A stretch of 64,000 nucleotides of DNA from Allobosea sp. (lineage in GTDB: Bacteria > Pseudomonadota > Alphaproteobacteria > Rhizobiales > Beijerinckiaceae): contig JAAEQB010000090.1 of NCBI GenBank assembly GCA_024231975.1, positions 1-64,000 of the forward strand, in the 5' to 3' direction. Every line of letters begins with the position of its first letter. Position 1 is the stretch's first letter. The notes below the pieces were generated by a model, which worked only from the letters and a program-made list of their open reading frames with translations, ran no database searches and had not been told where the DNA came from. Position numbers and translations under genes: made by a program. Of the stretch, positions 24,991-32,930 are shown one piece after another.

Positions 24991-25692
24991 TCAGCCGGCA
25001 TAGCGCGCGCCGATGCGGCTGGCGCCGAAGGCGATGGCGTTGATCATGAGCGTCAGCGTGAGCAGGACGAGGCCGAGGCCGAGGGCCAGCGGCAGGTCGC
25101 CCTTCGAGGTCTCCAGCGTGATCGCCGTGGTCATGGTGCGGGTGTAGCCGGCGATGTTTCCGCCGACGATCAGGACGGCGCCGACCTCGGCACTGGCCCG
25201 GCCGAAGCCGGCGAGCAGTGCCGTCGCCAGCGCAAAGCGGCCGTCGAAGAGCAGGGTCGGGATGGCACGCAGACCTTCGAGGCCGACCGAGCGCAGATGG
25301 TCGCGATACTCGCTCCAGAGGTCCTCGATCACCTGCCGGGTCAGCGCGATCACGATCGGCAGCACCAGGATCACCTGCGCGATGATCATCGCGGTCGGCG
25401 TGAAGAGCAGGCCGAGCGGGCCGAGCGGGCCGGAACGCGAGAGCAGCAGGAAGACGGCAAGACCCGCGACGACCGGCGGCAGGCCCATCAGCGCGTTGAG
25501 GCAGACGATGATGGCCGAGCGGCCGGGAAAGCGCGCCAGTGCCAAGGCGGCGCCGAGCGGCAGGCCGATCAGAGCTGCGATCAGCACAGCGGTCAGGGTG
25601 ACGCGCAGCGACAGCAGGACGATGCCGAGAAAGCCGGGATCGAGCCCGACCACCAGGGCAAAAGCCGCCTGAAAGATCGCGCCGACGTCCAA
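24991..25692 (-). CDS. tupB: Tungstate ABC transporter permease TupB
   Basis: The 233-residue permease has five to six helices and the TupB/ModB-type coupling loop in LRSVGLEGLRAIPTLLFDGRF, plus NALMGLPPVVAGLAVFLLL. It is the first gene of the nine-gene leftward locus and its ATG (25692) is 57 bases from the divergent regulator ATG, with a palindrome between. Confidence 0.9.
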   Translation of the reverse strand: MDVGAIFQAAFALVVGLDPGFLGIVLLSLRVTLTAVLIAALIGLPLGAALALARFPGRSAIIVCLNALMGLPPVVAGLAVFLLLSRSGPLGPLGLLFTPTAMIIAQVILVLPIVIALTRQVIEDLWSEYRDHLRSVGLEGLRAIPTLLFDGRFALATALLAGFGRASAEVGAVLIVGGNIAGYTRTMTTAITLETSKGDLPLALGLGLVLLTLTLMINAIAFGASRIGARYAG

Positions 25693-25719
25693 AGCCTGCT
25701 CCCGCCCGCTCGCCCTGAG

Positions 25720-25737
25720 ATTGCAAGCATTTGCAAT
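25720..25737. promoter_or_regulatory. Palindrome ATTGCAA-GCAT-TTGCAAT in the tup-regulator promoter
   Basis: A perfect 7-bp inverted repeat with a 4-base centre lies between divergent tupB and the helix-turn-helix gene, 28 bases upstream of tupB. It is AT-rich in a GC-rich background. TTGCAA and ATTGCA recur at 26699-26722, just after the regulator gene. I infer an operator for the adjacent regulator. Confidence 0.6.
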
Positions 25738-25749
25738 TGGTAGTGATCA

Positions 25750-26688
25750 ATGCGACCAAATGCCAACTCCGTAACCAACGCAGGTGGGCGCAGGCTGGTG
25801 CAGGATCAGATCTGGCTCACAACTGAAGAAGCAGCGGGCTATCTCCGCCTCAAGGAGCGCAAGCTCTACGAATTGGTCGGGCAGGGTGCGGTGCCTTGCA
25901 CCAAGATCTCAGGCAAATGGCTGTTCCCCCGTGCCGGGCTCGATCGCTGGCTCGAGGCCGGGCTGTCGCGACCGGCCGGGTTCGACGCGGTGCCGCCGCC
26001 GCCGATCGTCGGTGGTAGCCAGGATTCACTGCTGGAGCTCGCCATCCGCGAATCCGGCTGCGGGCTCGCACTGCTTGCCGAGGGCTCGCAGGCTGGGCTC
26101 GATCGGCTGGTGCGCAACGAGGTCGCCATCGCTGCATTGCATCTGCACGCGACGCCTGACGACGATGCAGCCAACACTGCTGCGATCCGGGCCGAGGCGT
26201 CGCTGCACGACGCGGTCGTGATCAACTTCGCCCGGCGCGAGCAGGGGCTGCTGGTCGCGCCCGATAACCCGCTTGGAATCGAGGGACTGGGTTTAGCCAT
26301 CGCAAAAGGCGCGCGCTTCGCCCAGCGTCAGCGCGGCGCCGGGGCGCAGTTGCTGCTGCTGAGCCTGCTGGAGCGGGCCGGCGTACCTTCCGGCCGGATG
26401 GTCGTCGCCGAGGGCGTCTGCGCCACCGGTCAGGACCTGGCGCTGGCGATCCGCTCCGGCCGGGCCGATTGCGGCATCGCCGCGCGCGCCGTCGCCATGG
26501 CATTCGGGCTCAGCTTCCTGCCGCTGGTCTGGGAACATGTCGATCTGGTCATGCGCCGGCGCAGCTATTTCGAACCGGCGACGCAGAAGCTGCTCGCCTG
26601 GATGCGCGGTCCCGATATGGCGGCGCGGTCGCGGGAGTTCGGCGGCTATGACCTGTCGATCAGCGGGGGCGTGCGGCTGAACCGCTGA
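25750..26688 (+). CDS. One-component regulator: excisionase-type helix-turn-helix plus binding-protein-like domain
   Basis: The 312-residue protein starts with a MerR/excisionase-type helix-turn-helix (IWLTTEEAAGYLRLKERKLY, then ISGKWLFPRAGLDRWL; about residues 20-70), followed by a periplasmic-binding-protein-like domain with no signal peptide (about 88-300). This family occurs next to molybdate and tungstate transporters, and the second domain presumably senses the oxyanion in the cytosol. It replaces the usual ModE. ATG 25750 is used here; GTG 25798 is an alternative start. Confidence 0.8.
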   Translation: MRPNANSVTNAGGRRLVQDQIWLTTEEAAGYLRLKERKLYELVGQGAVPCTKISGKWLFPRAGLDRWLEAGLSRPAGFDAVPPPPIVGGSQDSLLELAIRESGCGLALLAEGSQAGLDRLVRNEVAIAALHLHATPDDDAANTAAIRAEASLHDAVVINFARREQGLLVAPDNPLGIEGLGLAIAKGARFAQRQRGAGAQLLLLSLLERAGVPSGRMVVAEGVCATGQDLALAIRSGRADCGIAARAVAMAFGLSFLPLVWEHVDLVMRRRSYFEPATQKLLAWMRGPDMAARSREFGGYDLSISGGVRLNR

Positions 26689-26783
26689 CGAAACAAGCTT
26701 GCAAATCGGGTGGGCAATTGCAGTGCCTCTTGCGCTGGGGTCGACATAGTCTTCCGGCCGGATACAGCAGGCGAGGGCGGCCC

Positions 26784-27941
26784 ATGACGATCGATCCCGA
26801 CAAGCTCGTACAGGAGATGACCGGCTGGCGGCGGGACCTGCACGCCCATCCTGAATTCGGCTTCGAGGAGAGCCGCACCAGCGCCTTCGTCGCGGCCAAG
26901 CTGCGCGAATTCGGGCTCGATGACGTCGTGGAGGGCGTCGGCGGCACCGGTGTCGTCGGCACGTTGATACGCGGTAGCGGCAACCGCGCGATCGCGCTGC
27001 GGGCTGACATGGACGCTCTGCGCATCCCCGAGCAGGGCGAGCTGCCTTATCGCTCCGGCAATCCCGGCGTCATGCATGCTTGCGGCCATGATGGGCACAC
27101 CGCCATGCTGCTCGGCGCGGCGAAGCTGCTGGCTGAGGAGGGCGGCTTCGACGGCACGGTGCGCTTTGTCTTCCAGCCGGCGGAGGAATGGGGCCGCGGA
27201 GCGCTCGCCATGCTCGACGACGGGCTGATGGAGCGCTTCCCGTTCGAGGAGATCTACGGGCTGCACAATGCGCCTGGCCTTGCGGTCGGCAAATTCCAAA
27301 CGAGGACCGGCCCGATCATGTCGGCGGAGGACAATTTCGAGATCGTCCTCACCGGTGTCGGCGGCCATGCCGCGCGCCCGCATGTCGGCAAGGAGACGCT
27401 CGTCGCCGCCTGCGCCCTCGTCACCAGCCTGCAGACCATTGTGTCGCGCCGCTTGAGCCCGGCGCAGATCGCCGTGGTCTCGGTGACCGAGCTGATCACC
27501 GACGGCACCCGCAACGCCCTGCCTGGGCAGGCGCGCATCCTCGGCGATGCCCGCAGCTTCCATCCCGAGGTCAGCGCCGATATCGAGGCGCAGATGCGCG
27601 TGATCAGCGAGGGGATCGCGCGTGCCTACAATGTCGAGCAAACGGTCACCTACACCCGCGAATTCGTGCCGCTGCTGAACCAACCGGTGCAGACGGAAGC
27701 TGCGCTGGAGGCGGCTCGCGCGGTGCTGGGCGCGGAGAACGTCTCGGTGGTATCGGAGCCCTTCACCGGCTCGGAGGACTTCGCCCGTTTCCTCGCGCAT
27801 GTGCCGGGCTGCTTCTCCTTCGTCGGCAATGGCGCGAGCGCCCCGCTGCATAATCCACGCTATGATTTCGACGATGCGGGCCTGATCCATGGCGCATGCT
27901 TTCATGCCGAGATCGTCAGGCGGCGGCTGGCGGTGGCGTGA
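26784..27941 (+). CDS. M20-family amidohydrolase (hippurate/aminoacylase type)
   Basis: The 385-residue metal-dependent amidohydrolase has RRDLHAHPEFGFEESRT near the N-terminus, RADMDALRI, the dinuclear metal motif HACGHDGHTAMLLGAAK (about residues 98-114), QPAEEWGRGA, and VGGHAARPH in the lid domain. It would deacylate N-acyl amino acids in the cytosol. ATG 26784 follows GAGGGCGG. The GNAT gene follows closely in the same direction. Confidence 0.92.
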   Translation: MTIDPDKLVQEMTGWRRDLHAHPEFGFEESRTSAFVAAKLREFGLDDVVEGVGGTGVVGTLIRGSGNRAIALRADMDALRIPEQGELPYRSGNPGVMHACGHDGHTAMLLGAAKLLAEEGGFDGTVRFVFQPAEEWGRGALAMLDDGLMERFPFEEIYGLHNAPGLAVGKFQTRTGPIMSAEDNFEIVLTGVGGHAARPHVGKETLVAACALVTSLQTIVSRRLSPAQIAVVSVTELITDGTRNALPGQARILGDARSFHPEVSADIEAQMRVISEGIARAYNVEQTVTYTREFVPLLNQPVQTEAALEAARAVLGAENVSVVSEPFTGSEDFARFLAHVPGCFSFVGNGASAPLHNPRYDFDDAGLIHGACFHAEIVRRRLAVA

Positions 27942-27973
27942 AGGCGAACCTCGTAGCGGAAGGATCCTGCGAC

Positions 27974-28441
27974 ATGCGCACACGACCTGCCGTCACTGGC
28001 GATGCGGAGGCGATGAGTGCGGTTCTGCGCGCTATCATCGCAGCATACGGGCGAGAGCGTCCCAGTGACCCCGACTTCGTTCTCGCGACCTATATCGCCC
28101 ATCCCGACCGTGTCGCCTGCACGGTCGCGCTCGACGATGCCGGGACGGTCCTCGGTTTCCAGTCCCTGCGCCGGGCGCGTCCTGGCGATCCCTATGGAAC
28201 GCCGGAGGGCTGGGGGAGCATCGGAACCCATGTCTCGCCGCTCGCCGGCCGGAAGGGTGTCGGCACGGCGCTGTTCGCGGTCACGCGGCAGGCTGCTTCG
28301 GAGGCGGGCATTGGCAGGATCGACGCCGCTATCCGGGACGACAACCCGATGGGCCTTGCCTATTACGAGGCGCGAGGCTTCCGGACCCACAGGACCGAGA
28401 ACGGGGTGGTCCACAAGGTCTACACGGTGTCAGAGGGTTGA
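27974..28441 (+). CDS. GNAT-family N-acetyltransferase
   Basis: The 155-residue protein has the GNAT fold: RTRPAVTGDAEAMSAVLRA at the N-terminus, VSPLAGRKGVGTALFAVTRQ as the acetyl-CoA loop (RKGVG matching R/Q-x-x-G-x-G/A), and GLAYYEARGFRTHR near the end. Substrate unknown. ATG 27974 has GGAAGGA upstream; a GTG at 27938 overlapping the previous stop is a weaker option. Its end overlaps the convergent methyltransferase-like gene by 12 bases. Confidence 0.85.
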   Translation: MRTRPAVTGDAEAMSAVLRAIIAAYGRERPSDPDFVLATYIAHPDRVACTVALDDAGTVLGFQSLRRARPGDPYGTPEGWGSIGTHVSPLAGRKGVGTALFAVTRQAASEAGIGRIDAAIRDDNPMGLAYYEARGFRTHRTENGVVHKVYTVSEG

Positions 28442-29224
28442 CGAGCGGCCCTCGTATCGCCGCCAAACGTGGACCTTGTGCACATATTCCCGCTTGCGCT
28501 CGGCTTCGCCGAAGGGCGCGACCGGCCAGAGCCAGCTCTCGTCCTCCTGCGGCAGCTTGACGCCGTACATCAGGTCGAGCCGCTCATGGATCGCTCCGCT
28601 GCGGTCGCGCTCGACCATCTCGACATCGCTGATCAGGCAGATGTGGCCCTTGAAGCGGGCGAGATCATCGAGATGCCAGGCGATGCAGCGGGCCGGGAGG
28701 TTGTCGGGGAGAGCGGCGGCGCGGGCGGGGTTTTCTTCCAGCCAGTCGGCCACCGGCCAGGCGAGCTGCGACAGAAGGTTGGCGGAGATGACGAGGTCGA
28801 CGCTGCCGTCGGCGACGAGATCGGCGAGCGGATCCTGCCGGCTCTCAACGTCGCCAGCTAGCCAGGCCATGGCACCGGTGAGGTCGCGGCTGAGGAGGCT
28901 GATCTTCGGCTGCCGCCAGAGCTTCAGGCGCAGCAATGGCAGATGGACGATGTCGACGAGCACGACCTCGTCGAAGCTGGCGCAAAGCGCATCCAGCGGA
29001 ATATCCCGCACGGGGCCGGAGCCGAGCACCACCACCTTGCGCCGCCGGGGCAGGGAGGCTGCGACCTCCGCGATGATGGCGCGGCAGCGGGCCCGGTGCG
29101 GCTCCCAGGCCTTGCGCTGGCGCCGGCCGCGCGACCAGAGCGCGATGCCCTCCCGCAACAGGCCGAAGCGGCGCGCCAGCGGCCCGGCCGGCGTCAGGGC
29201 TTGCAGCGCCAATTCCGCGAGCAC
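28430..29224 (-). CDS. SAM-methyltransferase-like protein
   Basis: The 264-residue product has a Rossmann-like core with VVVLGSGPVRDIPLDAL (motif I-like), EVVLVDIVHLPLLRLKL (motif II) and SVDLVISANLLSQLAWPVADWLE, as in class I methyltransferases. Substrate is unknown. It starts at GTG 29224, 2 bases after the TAA of the D-threonine-aldolase-like gene, so it is coupled to it. Confidence 0.75.
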   Translation of the reverse strand: MLAELALQALTPAGPLARRFGLLREGIALWSRGRRQRKAWEPHRARCRAIIAEVAASLPRRRKVVVLGSGPVRDIPLDALCASFDEVVLVDIVHLPLLRLKLWRQPKISLLSRDLTGAMAWLAGDVESRQDPLADLVADGSVDLVISANLLSQLAWPVADWLEENPARAAALPDNLPARCIAWHLDDLARFKGHICLISDVEMVERDRSGAIHERLDLMYGVKLPQEDESWLWPVAPFGEAERKREYVHKVHVWRRYEGRSSTL

Positions 29225-29226
29225 GA

Positions 29227-30363
29227 TTAGCTGAGCGCTCCACGTCCTGCGATCGGCCAGACCGCCTCGACATGGGCGTCGGGGCCATTGAGGCCGCGCA
29301 CGCAGACATACCAGTCGTGCAGGTTGACGGTCGGGTCGCAATGGCCTGGCACGAGCAGGACGCGCTCGCCGCGATGCGGCACGGCGACGGGGTCTCCGGT
29401 CAGGATGCCGTGCTCGTCGGAGGGCTTGGTGTAGATCACGCCGTCGCGCTGCCAGGGCACCGGCATGCCGGAATCGATCGCGGCGGCCTTGTGGCCGGCG
29501 TCGACGATGGCGCGGTCCGGGGTTGGCTTGCTCATCACCCCGGCGAGCACGAACAGCGCATGCTGGAAGGTGTGGAAGGTCGAGCCGTCGGCCATGCGGT
29601 TCCTGGCATAGTCGGCGTCCATGAAGATGTAGGAGCCGCATTGCAGCTCGTTCCAGATGCCGGAGCGGCCCTCGAGGTCGAAGGTGCCGGTGCCGGCGCC
29701 GCCGACGGTCTCGCAGTCGAGGCCGGCATGGGACAGCCGCTCGATCACATTGCGGGTGAGGAGCCCGGCGCGCTCGATCGCCTCGCTGCGCTCGTCGACC
29801 GAGCGCATGTGCTGGGCCGAGCCGTGATAGGCCTGCACGCCGCGGAAACGCAGCGTGTTGCTGCGTGCCACCGCCTCGGCGAGCCGGACGGCCGCTTCGC
29901 CCGGCGCGACGCCGCAGCGGCGCCCGCCGATGTCGAGCTCGACCAGGACGTCGAGGACGACATCGTTGCGCGCTGCCGCCTCGGCCGCCTCGCGTACGCC
30001 GTCGATATGATCGACGCAGAGCCCGATTCGGGCCTCGCGGGCGAGCTTGGCCAGCCGGTCGAGCTTGGCGGCGCCGGCGATCTCGTTGGTGACGAGCACG
30101 TCGGTGACGCCGCCGGCGACCAGGATCTCCGCCTCGCCGACCTTCTGGCAGCATTGCCCGACGGCGCCATGGGCGATCTGCCGCAGGGCGATCTCGGGGC
30201 TCTTGTGGGTCTTGGCATGCGGGCGCAGCCGCACGCCCGTCGCCTCGGCGAAAGCCGCCATGGTGACGAGATTCCGCTCGAAGGCATCGAGATCGATGAT
30301 CAGTGCAGGCGTATCGATTTCGGCGAAGGATTGTCCGGGCCGGGCCGGCGGGGGAAGGGGCAT
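29227..30363 (-). CDS. D-threonine aldolase / D-serine dehydratase-like PLP enzyme (DSD1 family)
   Basis: The 378-residue enzyme has the alanine-racemase-like N-terminal barrel with PLP lysine in RLRPHAKTHKSPEIA, and the C-terminal metal site HCDPTVNLHDWYVC (His-x-Cys). These are features of the fold-type III DSD1/D-threonine aldolase family, which act on D-3-hydroxy amino acids with a divalent metal. I prefer ATG 30363 (GAGAG upstream) over an upstream TTG at 30387. It is divergent from the ABC exporter. Confidence 0.88.
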   Translation of the reverse strand: MPLPPPARPGQSFAEIDTPALIIDLDAFERNLVTMAAFAEATGVRLRPHAKTHKSPEIALRQIAHGAVGQCCQKVGEAEILVAGGVTDVLVTNEIAGAAKLDRLAKLAREARIGLCVDHIDGVREAAEAAARNDVVLDVLVELDIGGRRCGVAPGEAAVRLAEAVARSNTLRFRGVQAYHGSAQHMRSVDERSEAIERAGLLTRNVIERLSHAGLDCETVGGAGTGTFDLEGRSGIWNELQCGSYIFMDADYARNRMADGSTFHTFQHALFVLAGVMSKPTPDRAIVDAGHKAAAIDSGMPVPWQRDGVIYTKPSDEHGILTGDPVAVPHRGERVLLVPGHCDPTVNLHDWYVCVRGLNGPDAHVEAVWPIAGRGALS

Positions 30364-30470
30364 GTGCTCTCGAATCTGGTGAATCAACTCATGGCCATCG
30401 GACGTCAGCTTCGTGTCCGGAGCAAGACCGGCAGTGGCGCTCGCATGGCGGCCATGTTAGGCCGCGCCCC

Positions 30471-32291
30471 ATGAAGATCGGCCGCGTCACCGACGACACC
30501 TTTGCGCTCTTCGCCCGAGTCTGGCGCGAGCGCGGACGGCAATACACGCCGCAACTCCTCGCCATCCTCGGTCTCGTCGTGGTCATCGCGGCGACGACGA
30601 GCTTCTATCCACTGCTGATCAAGGCGGCTTTCGACGCCTTTGCCGACCCGATCGGGGCCGAGGCGACCGGCTTCGTGCGCCGCATGGAGCGGCTGGTGTC
30701 GAAGTCGATCGATTTCGAGATCGGCGTCGTCAACGCCGTTGCCGTCGTCGTGGTGATCGTCACTGCGATCAAGGGCTTTTCGCTGCTGACCCAGACGGTG
30801 ATGACCAACAGCGTCGTCAGCCGGATCGAGGCCGACATGCAGAGCGCGCTCTACGCGCACCTGATCGATGCCGACCTGTCGCAGCTTCAAAGAGAGAATC
30901 CCGCCTCGCTCACCCAGCGCTTCACCACCGACTTCACCTTCGTCAAGGAGGCGCTGACGCGGCTGGTCAACATCGCGATCCGCGACGTGATGACGGCGAT
31001 CGCGCTGGTCGGCGCCATGCTCTGGATCGACTGGAAGATGACGGCGGTCGTGCTCCTGATCGCGCCGGTCGTCGCCCGACCGATCGGCCGGATCGGCAAG
31101 AAGCTGCGCCGCATGGCGATGTCGCAACAGGAGCAGACCGGCATCATGGCGGGCCTTGTCACCGAGAGCCTGCAGGGCGCACGCGTCGCCAAGACCGATT
31201 CGCTCGAGCCCTATCTCAAGGAACGCGCAGCGGGAGCCTTCGAGACGATCCGGACGCTGAAGATGAAGGCGGCCAATGCCCGCGGCCGGCTCGACCCGCT
31301 GCTCGAGGTTGCGGGCGGGCTCGCAGTTGCCGGCGTGCTCTCGGCGATCGGCGTGCGCATCACCTCCGGTAGCTCCACCGTTGGCGACTTCACCGGCTAT
31401 GTCTCGGCGCTGCTGCTGGCGGCGCAGCCGATGCGCTCGCTCGGCAATCTCAACGCCATCGTCCAGGAGGCGGGTGCCTCGCTGAAGCGCTATTATGCGC
31501 TGATCGACGAGAAGCCGCTGATCACCGAGCGCCCGGATGCCAAGCCGCTCGCTGTGAGCGGCGGCGAGGTCGCCTTCCGCGACCTGCGCTTCCGCTATCG
31601 CGACGACCAGCGCGGACTCGAAGGCATCGACCTCGTCGCCGAAGCCGGCAAGACCACGGCGCTGGTCGGCCGCTCTGGCTCGGGCAAGTCGACCATGCTG
31701 GCGCTGGTGCCGCGGCTCTATGACCCCACCGAGGGCCGGGTCGAGATCGACGGGCAGGACATCCGCGACGTGACCCTGCACAGCCTGCGCGGTCAGATCG
31801 GCGTGGTCAGCCAGGACGTGGTGCTGTTCGACGACACGGTCCGCGCCAATATCGGCTTCGGCCGCCCGAGTGCGAGCGAGGCTGACATCGTCGCCGCGGC
31901 CAAGGCGGCGGCAGCGCACGACTTCATCATGGCGATGCCCGATGGCTATGACACCAGGGTGGGTGAACGCGGCTCGCGGCTGTCCGGCGGTGAGCGCCAG
32001 CGGCTCGCCATCGCCCGCGCCATCCTCAAGGACGCGCCGATCCTCTTGCTCGACGAGGCGACCAGCGCGCTCGACACCCAGTCGGAGCGGCTGGTGCAGG
32101 AGGCGCTGGCGGAACTGATGAAGGGCCGGACCACGCTCGTCATCGCGCACCGGCTCTCGACCGTGCGCGAGGCCGATCAGATCGTCGTGCTCGACGAAGG
32201 CAAGGTGATCGAGACCGGCGACCACGACACGCTGATCGCGCGCGACGGCGCCTATGCGCGGCTGTACCGGCTGCAATTCGCGGAGGGCTGA
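30471..32291 (+). CDS. ABC exporter, fused membrane and ATPase domains (MsbA-like)
   Basis: The 606-residue half-transporter has six membrane helices (about residues 20-330) and an ATPase with Walker A GRSGSGKSTM, signature LSGGERQRLAIARA and Walker B ILLLDEATSALD. It belongs to the MsbA/lipid-A-type exporter group and would work as a homodimer on lipids or drugs. Its last bases overlap the start of the next GNAT gene if that begins at ATG 32254. Confidence 0.9.
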   Translation: MKIGRVTDDTFALFARVWRERGRQYTPQLLAILGLVVVIAATTSFYPLLIKAAFDAFADPIGAEATGFVRRMERLVSKSIDFEIGVVNAVAVVVVIVTAIKGFSLLTQTVMTNSVVSRIEADMQSALYAHLIDADLSQLQRENPASLTQRFTTDFTFVKEALTRLVNIAIRDVMTAIALVGAMLWIDWKMTAVVLLIAPVVARPIGRIGKKLRRMAMSQQEQTGIMAGLVTESLQGARVAKTDSLEPYLKERAAGAFETIRTLKMKAANARGRLDPLLEVAGGLAVAGVLSAIGVRITSGSSTVGDFTGYVSALLLAAQPMRSLGNLNAIVQEAGASLKRYYALIDEKPLITERPDAKPLAVSGGEVAFRDLRFRYRDDQRGLEGIDLVAEAGKTTALVGRSGSGKSTMLALVPRLYDPTEGRVEIDGQDIRDVTLHSLRGQIGVVSQDVVLFDDTVRANIGFGRPSASEADIVAAAKAAAAHDFIMAMPDGYDTRVGERGSRLSGGERQRLAIARAILKDAPILLLDEATSALDTQSERLVQEALAELMKGRTTLVIAHRLSTVREADQIVVLDEGKVIETGDHDTLIARDGAYARLYRLQFAEG

Positions 32292-32811
32292 AGCTATTCG
32301 CCTCGAAACCGAACGCCTCGTCCTCGACCTGCACGGCGCCGAGCATTTCGAGCCGCTCAGCCAGATGTGGGGCGATGCCGCGGTGGTGCATCATATCGGC
32401 CAGCCCTCGACGCCGCAGGAGGCCTGGATGCGGCTGCTGCGCTATCGCGGGCTCTGGGCACTGCTCGGCTACGGCTATTGGGCGTTGACCGAGAAGGCGA
32501 GCGGCCGCTTCGTCGGCGATCTCGGCTTCGCCGATTTCCACCGGGCGGTCGAGCCGTCGATCCGGGGCATTCCCGAGGCCGGCTGGGTTCTGGCGAGCTG
32601 GGCGCATGGTCAGGGCTTTGCCGGGGAGGCGCTGACCGCCGCGCTGGCCTGGCTCGACGGAGAAGGCGCACACGAAAGCTCGGTCTGCCTGATTGCACCG
32701 CAGAACGAGCCCTCGCTGCGGCTGGCGCGACGCTTCGGCTTCCAGGACGAGCGCCTGGTCAGCTTCTCCGGACATGATACGCTGCTATTGCGGCGGGCAC
32801 GGCCGGCATAG
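32254..32811 (+). CDS. GNAT-family N-acetyltransferase (RimJ/RimL type), start uncertain
   Basis: The protein has the RimJ-like opening IRLETERLVLDLHGAEHFEPL and acetyl-CoA-binding region GWVLASWAHGQGFAGEAL, then NEPSLRLARRFGFQ. The family sequence starts right at the Ile encoded by ATT 32296, which has GGAGG at 32282-32286 in front of it. The only upstream in-frame ATG (32254) lies inside the exporter gene and adds 14 unrelated residues. So either ATG 32254 is used (185 residues) or this is a rare ATT start (171 residues). Confidence 0.8.
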   Translation: MRGCTGCNSRRAEAIRLETERLVLDLHGAEHFEPLSQMWGDAAVVHHIGQPSTPQEAWMRLLRYRGLWALLGYGYWALTEKASGRFVGDLGFADFHRAVEPSIRGIPEAGWVLASWAHGQGFAGEALTAALAWLDGEGAHESSVCLIAPQNEPSLRLARRFGFQDERLVSFSGHDTLLLRRARPA

Positions 32812-32930
32812 CGCCAAAGTGGCGCGTGGGCTATGCCGCAAGCATGCCGGGCATGCGCGTACGGCCGGCAACTGCTGACAGGAGCTGCCACAATCCGCTG
32901 GCAGTGTCGCAGCTCATAAACTGACGAGAT

